Part shown: piece by piece, positions 7,976 through 9,403 of the stretch
How positions within the stretch are numbered: the first letter of the stretch is position 1
Layout: each line of letters starts with the position of its first letter
NCBI GenBank assembly: GCA_944371685.1
Contig: CALVXV010000045.1
Span: 1-9,403, forward strand
DNA: 9,403 nt
Origin: an uncultured Bacilli bacterium
GTDB lineage: Bacteria; Bacillota_I; Bacilli_A; RF39; UBA660
Direction of reading: 5' to 3'
The notes under the pieces: generated by a model
Told to the model about the DNA's origin: nothing
What the model saw: only the letters and a program-made list of their open reading frames with translations
Databases searched by the model: none
Position numbers and translations under genes: made by a program

Positions 7976-8997
7976 TATTTTCCCTCCTCAAAGTTACTAC
8001 GTAATTGTCCGCAAGCCGCACTTACTTCACTGCCAAATTCCTTACGCACTGTCACATTTATCTTATTTTTCTTAAGTATATCATAAAAATGCATTATCTT
8101 GTTTTTACTTGTTTTTTTAAATCCTATATGACTAGTTTCATTATAAGGTATTAAATTAACATATGCCGTTAATCCTTTAAGTAAAGAAGCTAGTTCTATA
8201 GCACATTCATCACTATCGTTTATCCCATCAAGCATAATATATTCAAAAGTAACCTTTCTATTAGTAACCCTTAAATATTCTTCTACCGCCTCCATAACCT
8301 CATTTAATGGATAAACTTTATTAATTTTCATAAGCTTACTCCGAAGTTTATCATTAGGGGCGTGCAGACTGATAGCTAAATTAACTTGCCTTTTCTCCCT
8401 CGTAAACTCTTTTATCTTAGGCACAACCCCGCATGTCGATACCGTAATATGTCTCGCTCCAATTGAAATACCATAATCACTGTTAATAATATCAATAAAC
8501 CGCATCACATTATCATAATTGTCAAAAGGCTCTCCAATTCCCATTAAAACCACATGTGAAATTCTTAATTTCAAATCTTCTTCCACCATAAGTAACTGAA
8601 GCACCATCTCATAAGTCTCTAAATTACGAACTTTTTTAAGCCTGCCACTTTCACAAAAAGCACACCCCATATTACACCCAACTTGCGTTGAAACACATAA
8701 ACTATTACCATAATCATGAATCATTAAAACCGCTTCAACTTTTTGACCATCATCAAGTTCAAATAAATATTTATGAACATCTTTTCCATTTTGAACCCTT
8801 AATATATTAAGCTTATTCATATTAAAATCTTCTTTTAATTTTTCAGTAACACTCTTTTTAACATTAGTCATCTCATCAAATGAATGAACCCTTTTTTTAT
8901 AAAGCCAATCATATACCTGAATAGCTTTAAACTTCTTCTCGCCAATACCTAAAAAATAATCTTCCAACTCATTAAGTGTTTTTCCATATATGTTCAT
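7975..8997 (-). CDS. rlmN: Dual-specificity 23S rRNA/tRNA adenine-C2 methyltransferase RlmN (radical SAM)
   Basis: Methylates C2 of A2503 in 23S rRNA and A37 in some tRNAs by a radical SAM, ping-pong mechanism. The 4Fe-4S ligands are Cys108, Cys112, Cys115 in CNMGCAFC (CX3CX2C). Cys101 (LCVSTQVGC) and Cys329 (SAACGQL) match the two cysteines of the methyl-transfer mechanism (Cys118 and Cys355 in Escherichia coli), and Glu88 precedes them. GIGEPF (153-158) is the SAM-contacting segment. The residue after the cluster is CESG where CAS/CATG is more usual. The resistance methyltransferase Cfr is a paralogue with nearly the same motifs, but position at the head of the rlmN-prpC-prkC-rsgA-rpe block argues for RlmN. 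The ATG has AAGGTGAG at 9004-9011. First gene of the operon; 340 residues is a normal length. Confidence 0.95.
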   Translation of the reverse strand: MNIYGKTLNELEDYFLGIGEKKFKAIQVYDWLYKKRVHSFDEMTNVKKSVTEKLKEDFNMNKLNILRVQNGKDVHKYLFELDDGQKVEAVLMIHDYGNSLCVSTQVGCNMGCAFCESGRLKKVRNLETYEMVLQLLMVEEDLKLRISHVVLMGIGEPFDNYDNVMRFIDIINSDYGISIGARHITVSTCGVVPKIKEFTREKRQVNLAISLHAPNDKLRSKLMKINKVYPLNEVMEAVEEYLRVTNRKVTFEYIMLDGINDSDECAIELASLLKGLTAYVNLIPYNETSHIGFKKTSKNKIMHFYDILKKNKINVTVRKEFGSEVSAACGQLRSNFEEGK

Positions 8998-9017
8998 AAA
9001 TTCTCACCTTATATTTA

Positions 9018-9041
9018 ATTATACCAAATTACAAAAAAAAA
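9018..9041 (-). promoter_or_regulatory. Extended -10 promoter of the rlmN-nifJ operon
   Basis: On the minus strand, TGG-TATAAT (TATAAT at 9018-9023, TGG at 9024-9026) is a perfect -10 box with the extended TGn element. The 17 bases upstream are the T run of the secG terminator plus GTAATTTGG, and no good -35 hexamer is seen, as is common for extended -10 promoters. Transcription should begin near 9010-9012, giving a leader of only about 13-15 nt in which the Shine-Dalgarno lies almost at the 5' end. Confidence 0.6.
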
Positions 9042-9080
9042 TAATAGAACTCCATATATTTTTTATCATAAGTTCTATTA
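9033..9080 (-). terminator. Rho-independent terminator of secG
   Basis: A perfect 10-bp inverted repeat (taatagaact at 9042-9051, agttctatta at 9071-9080) with a 19-base loop is followed on the minus strand by nine T residues (9033-9041). The stem has only two G-C pairs, so its strength is uncertain, but it sits about 40 bases past the secG stop and just before the next promoter. Confidence 0.65.
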
Positions 9081-9119
9081 CTTTTTTCACTAAATCATTT
9101 TATTTGACAATATATTTAC

Positions 9120-9338
9120 CTATTTTATAAAATTCATAGCAATACAAATAGCAAAAAATACTACCCCTAAAAAAGCTGTTAATCTAGTTATAAACAACTC
9201 TCCGCCTCTTTCTTTACGATTAGCAAATAACTCATCATTACCACCCATAATATTACTATCTGGGCTTACTGCCTTACCACTTTGTAAAAGCACAATTGCA
9301 ATTAATAAAATAGATACAATAATTAAAAGTATTTCCAT
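9120..9338 (-). CDS. secG: Preprotein translocase subunit SecG
   Basis: Small membrane subunit of the SecYEG channel that assists SecA-driven export. The 72-residue protein has the family layout: helix 1 (about 2-19, ending VLLQSGK), a Gly-rich cytoplasmic loop (MGGNDELFANRKERGG, 31-46) and helix 2 (about 50-70) beginning FITRLTAFLG, equivalent to the conserved L.R.T of SecG. The ATG has a GGAGGG site (9344-9349) five bases upstream and its own promoter. Often secG is followed by rnr and smpB in Bacillota; here it is followed by a terminator, so it seems to be transcribed alone. Confidence 0.93.
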   Translation of the reverse strand: MEILLIIVSILLIAIVLLQSGKAVSPDSNIMGGNDELFANRKERGGELFITRLTAFLGVVFFAICIAMNFIK

Positions 9339-9359
9339 AGTATCCCTCCGACTTCTAAT

Positions 9360-9388
9360 AATTTACCATAAAACCAAAGAAAAATCAA
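9360..9388 (-). promoter_or_regulatory. Promoter of secG
   Basis: On the minus strand, TTGATT (9383-9388) and TAAATT (9360-9365) are separated by exactly 17 bp, and TGG precedes the -10 box as an extended -10 element. Each hexamer matches the housekeeping sigma consensus at 4 of 6 positions. Transcription would start near 9353, leaving a leader of about 15 nt that contains the GGAGGG ribosome binding site. Confidence 0.5.
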
Positions 9389-9403
9389 CCACAAAATAAC
9401 TTT

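Noticed and set aside
7578..8004. Plus-strand frames of 118 and 60 codons opposite prpC
   Set aside because: Antisense shadows of the PP2C motifs in AT-rich DNA, without ribosome sites or recognisable domains.
7975..8997. Cfr-type antibiotic-resistance methyltransferase instead of RlmN
   Set aside because: The motifs alone do not fully separate the two, but placement at the head of the conserved rlmN-prpC-prkC-rsgA-rpe block and absence of mobile DNA favour the housekeeping enzyme.

Overview
The window is AT-rich DNA with very compact minus-strand genes, strong AGGAGG/GAGGTGAT-type ribosome binding sites and TGA used as a stop (prpC, rsgA) alongside TGG for tryptophan, so the code is the standard bacterial one and not the Mycoplasma code. 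Gene order, a PASTA-domain kinase and a pyruvate:ferredoxin oxidoreductase together suggest an anaerobic low-GC Bacillota, probably an uncultured Bacilli-type gut lineage. The lineage is an inference from these traits; no marker gene fixes it.

All supported genes lie on the minus strand, so the layout is best read from right to left. At the right end, secG (9120-9338) has its own extended -10 promoter and a hairpin/T-tract terminator. A second promoter with a perfect TATAAT box (9018-9023) then starts a tightly packed run of six genes: rlmN (23S rRNA/tRNA A2 methyltransferase), prpC (PP2C phosphatase), prkC (membrane Ser/Thr kinase with three PASTA domains), rsgA (30S assembly GTPase), an rpe gene and nifJ. 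Junctions are TAATG, ATGA, TAG-ATG, 9 nt and 11 nt, so this is almost certainly one transcript. It ends in a hairpin followed by a T run of 34 bases (219-252). Beyond it, a further minus-strand gene for an exported protein begins and runs off the left edge.

The order rlmN-prpC-prkC-rsgA-rpe is the classical Bacillota housekeeping block, in Bacillus subtilis followed by thiN (thiamine pyrophosphokinase). Here nifJ, a thiamine-diphosphate enzyme, stands in the thiN position. The block links ribosome modification and maturation with a cell-wall-sensing kinase/phosphatase switch and central carbon metabolism.

The unusual feature is the rpe gene. Its single 346-codon frame holds a complete ribulose-phosphate 3-epimerase (about residues 1-210) joined directly, without a linker, to a complete type IV pilin/pseudopilin (about residues 206-346). 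The last epimerase helix doubles as the basic prepilin leader, the G213/F214 prepilin-peptidase site and the Glu at +5 are intact, and a TTG codon at residue 206 lies exactly where a free-standing prepilin would start. No RNA genes, CRISPR arrays or insertion sequences were seen, and no stretch over 300 bases lacks a gene.
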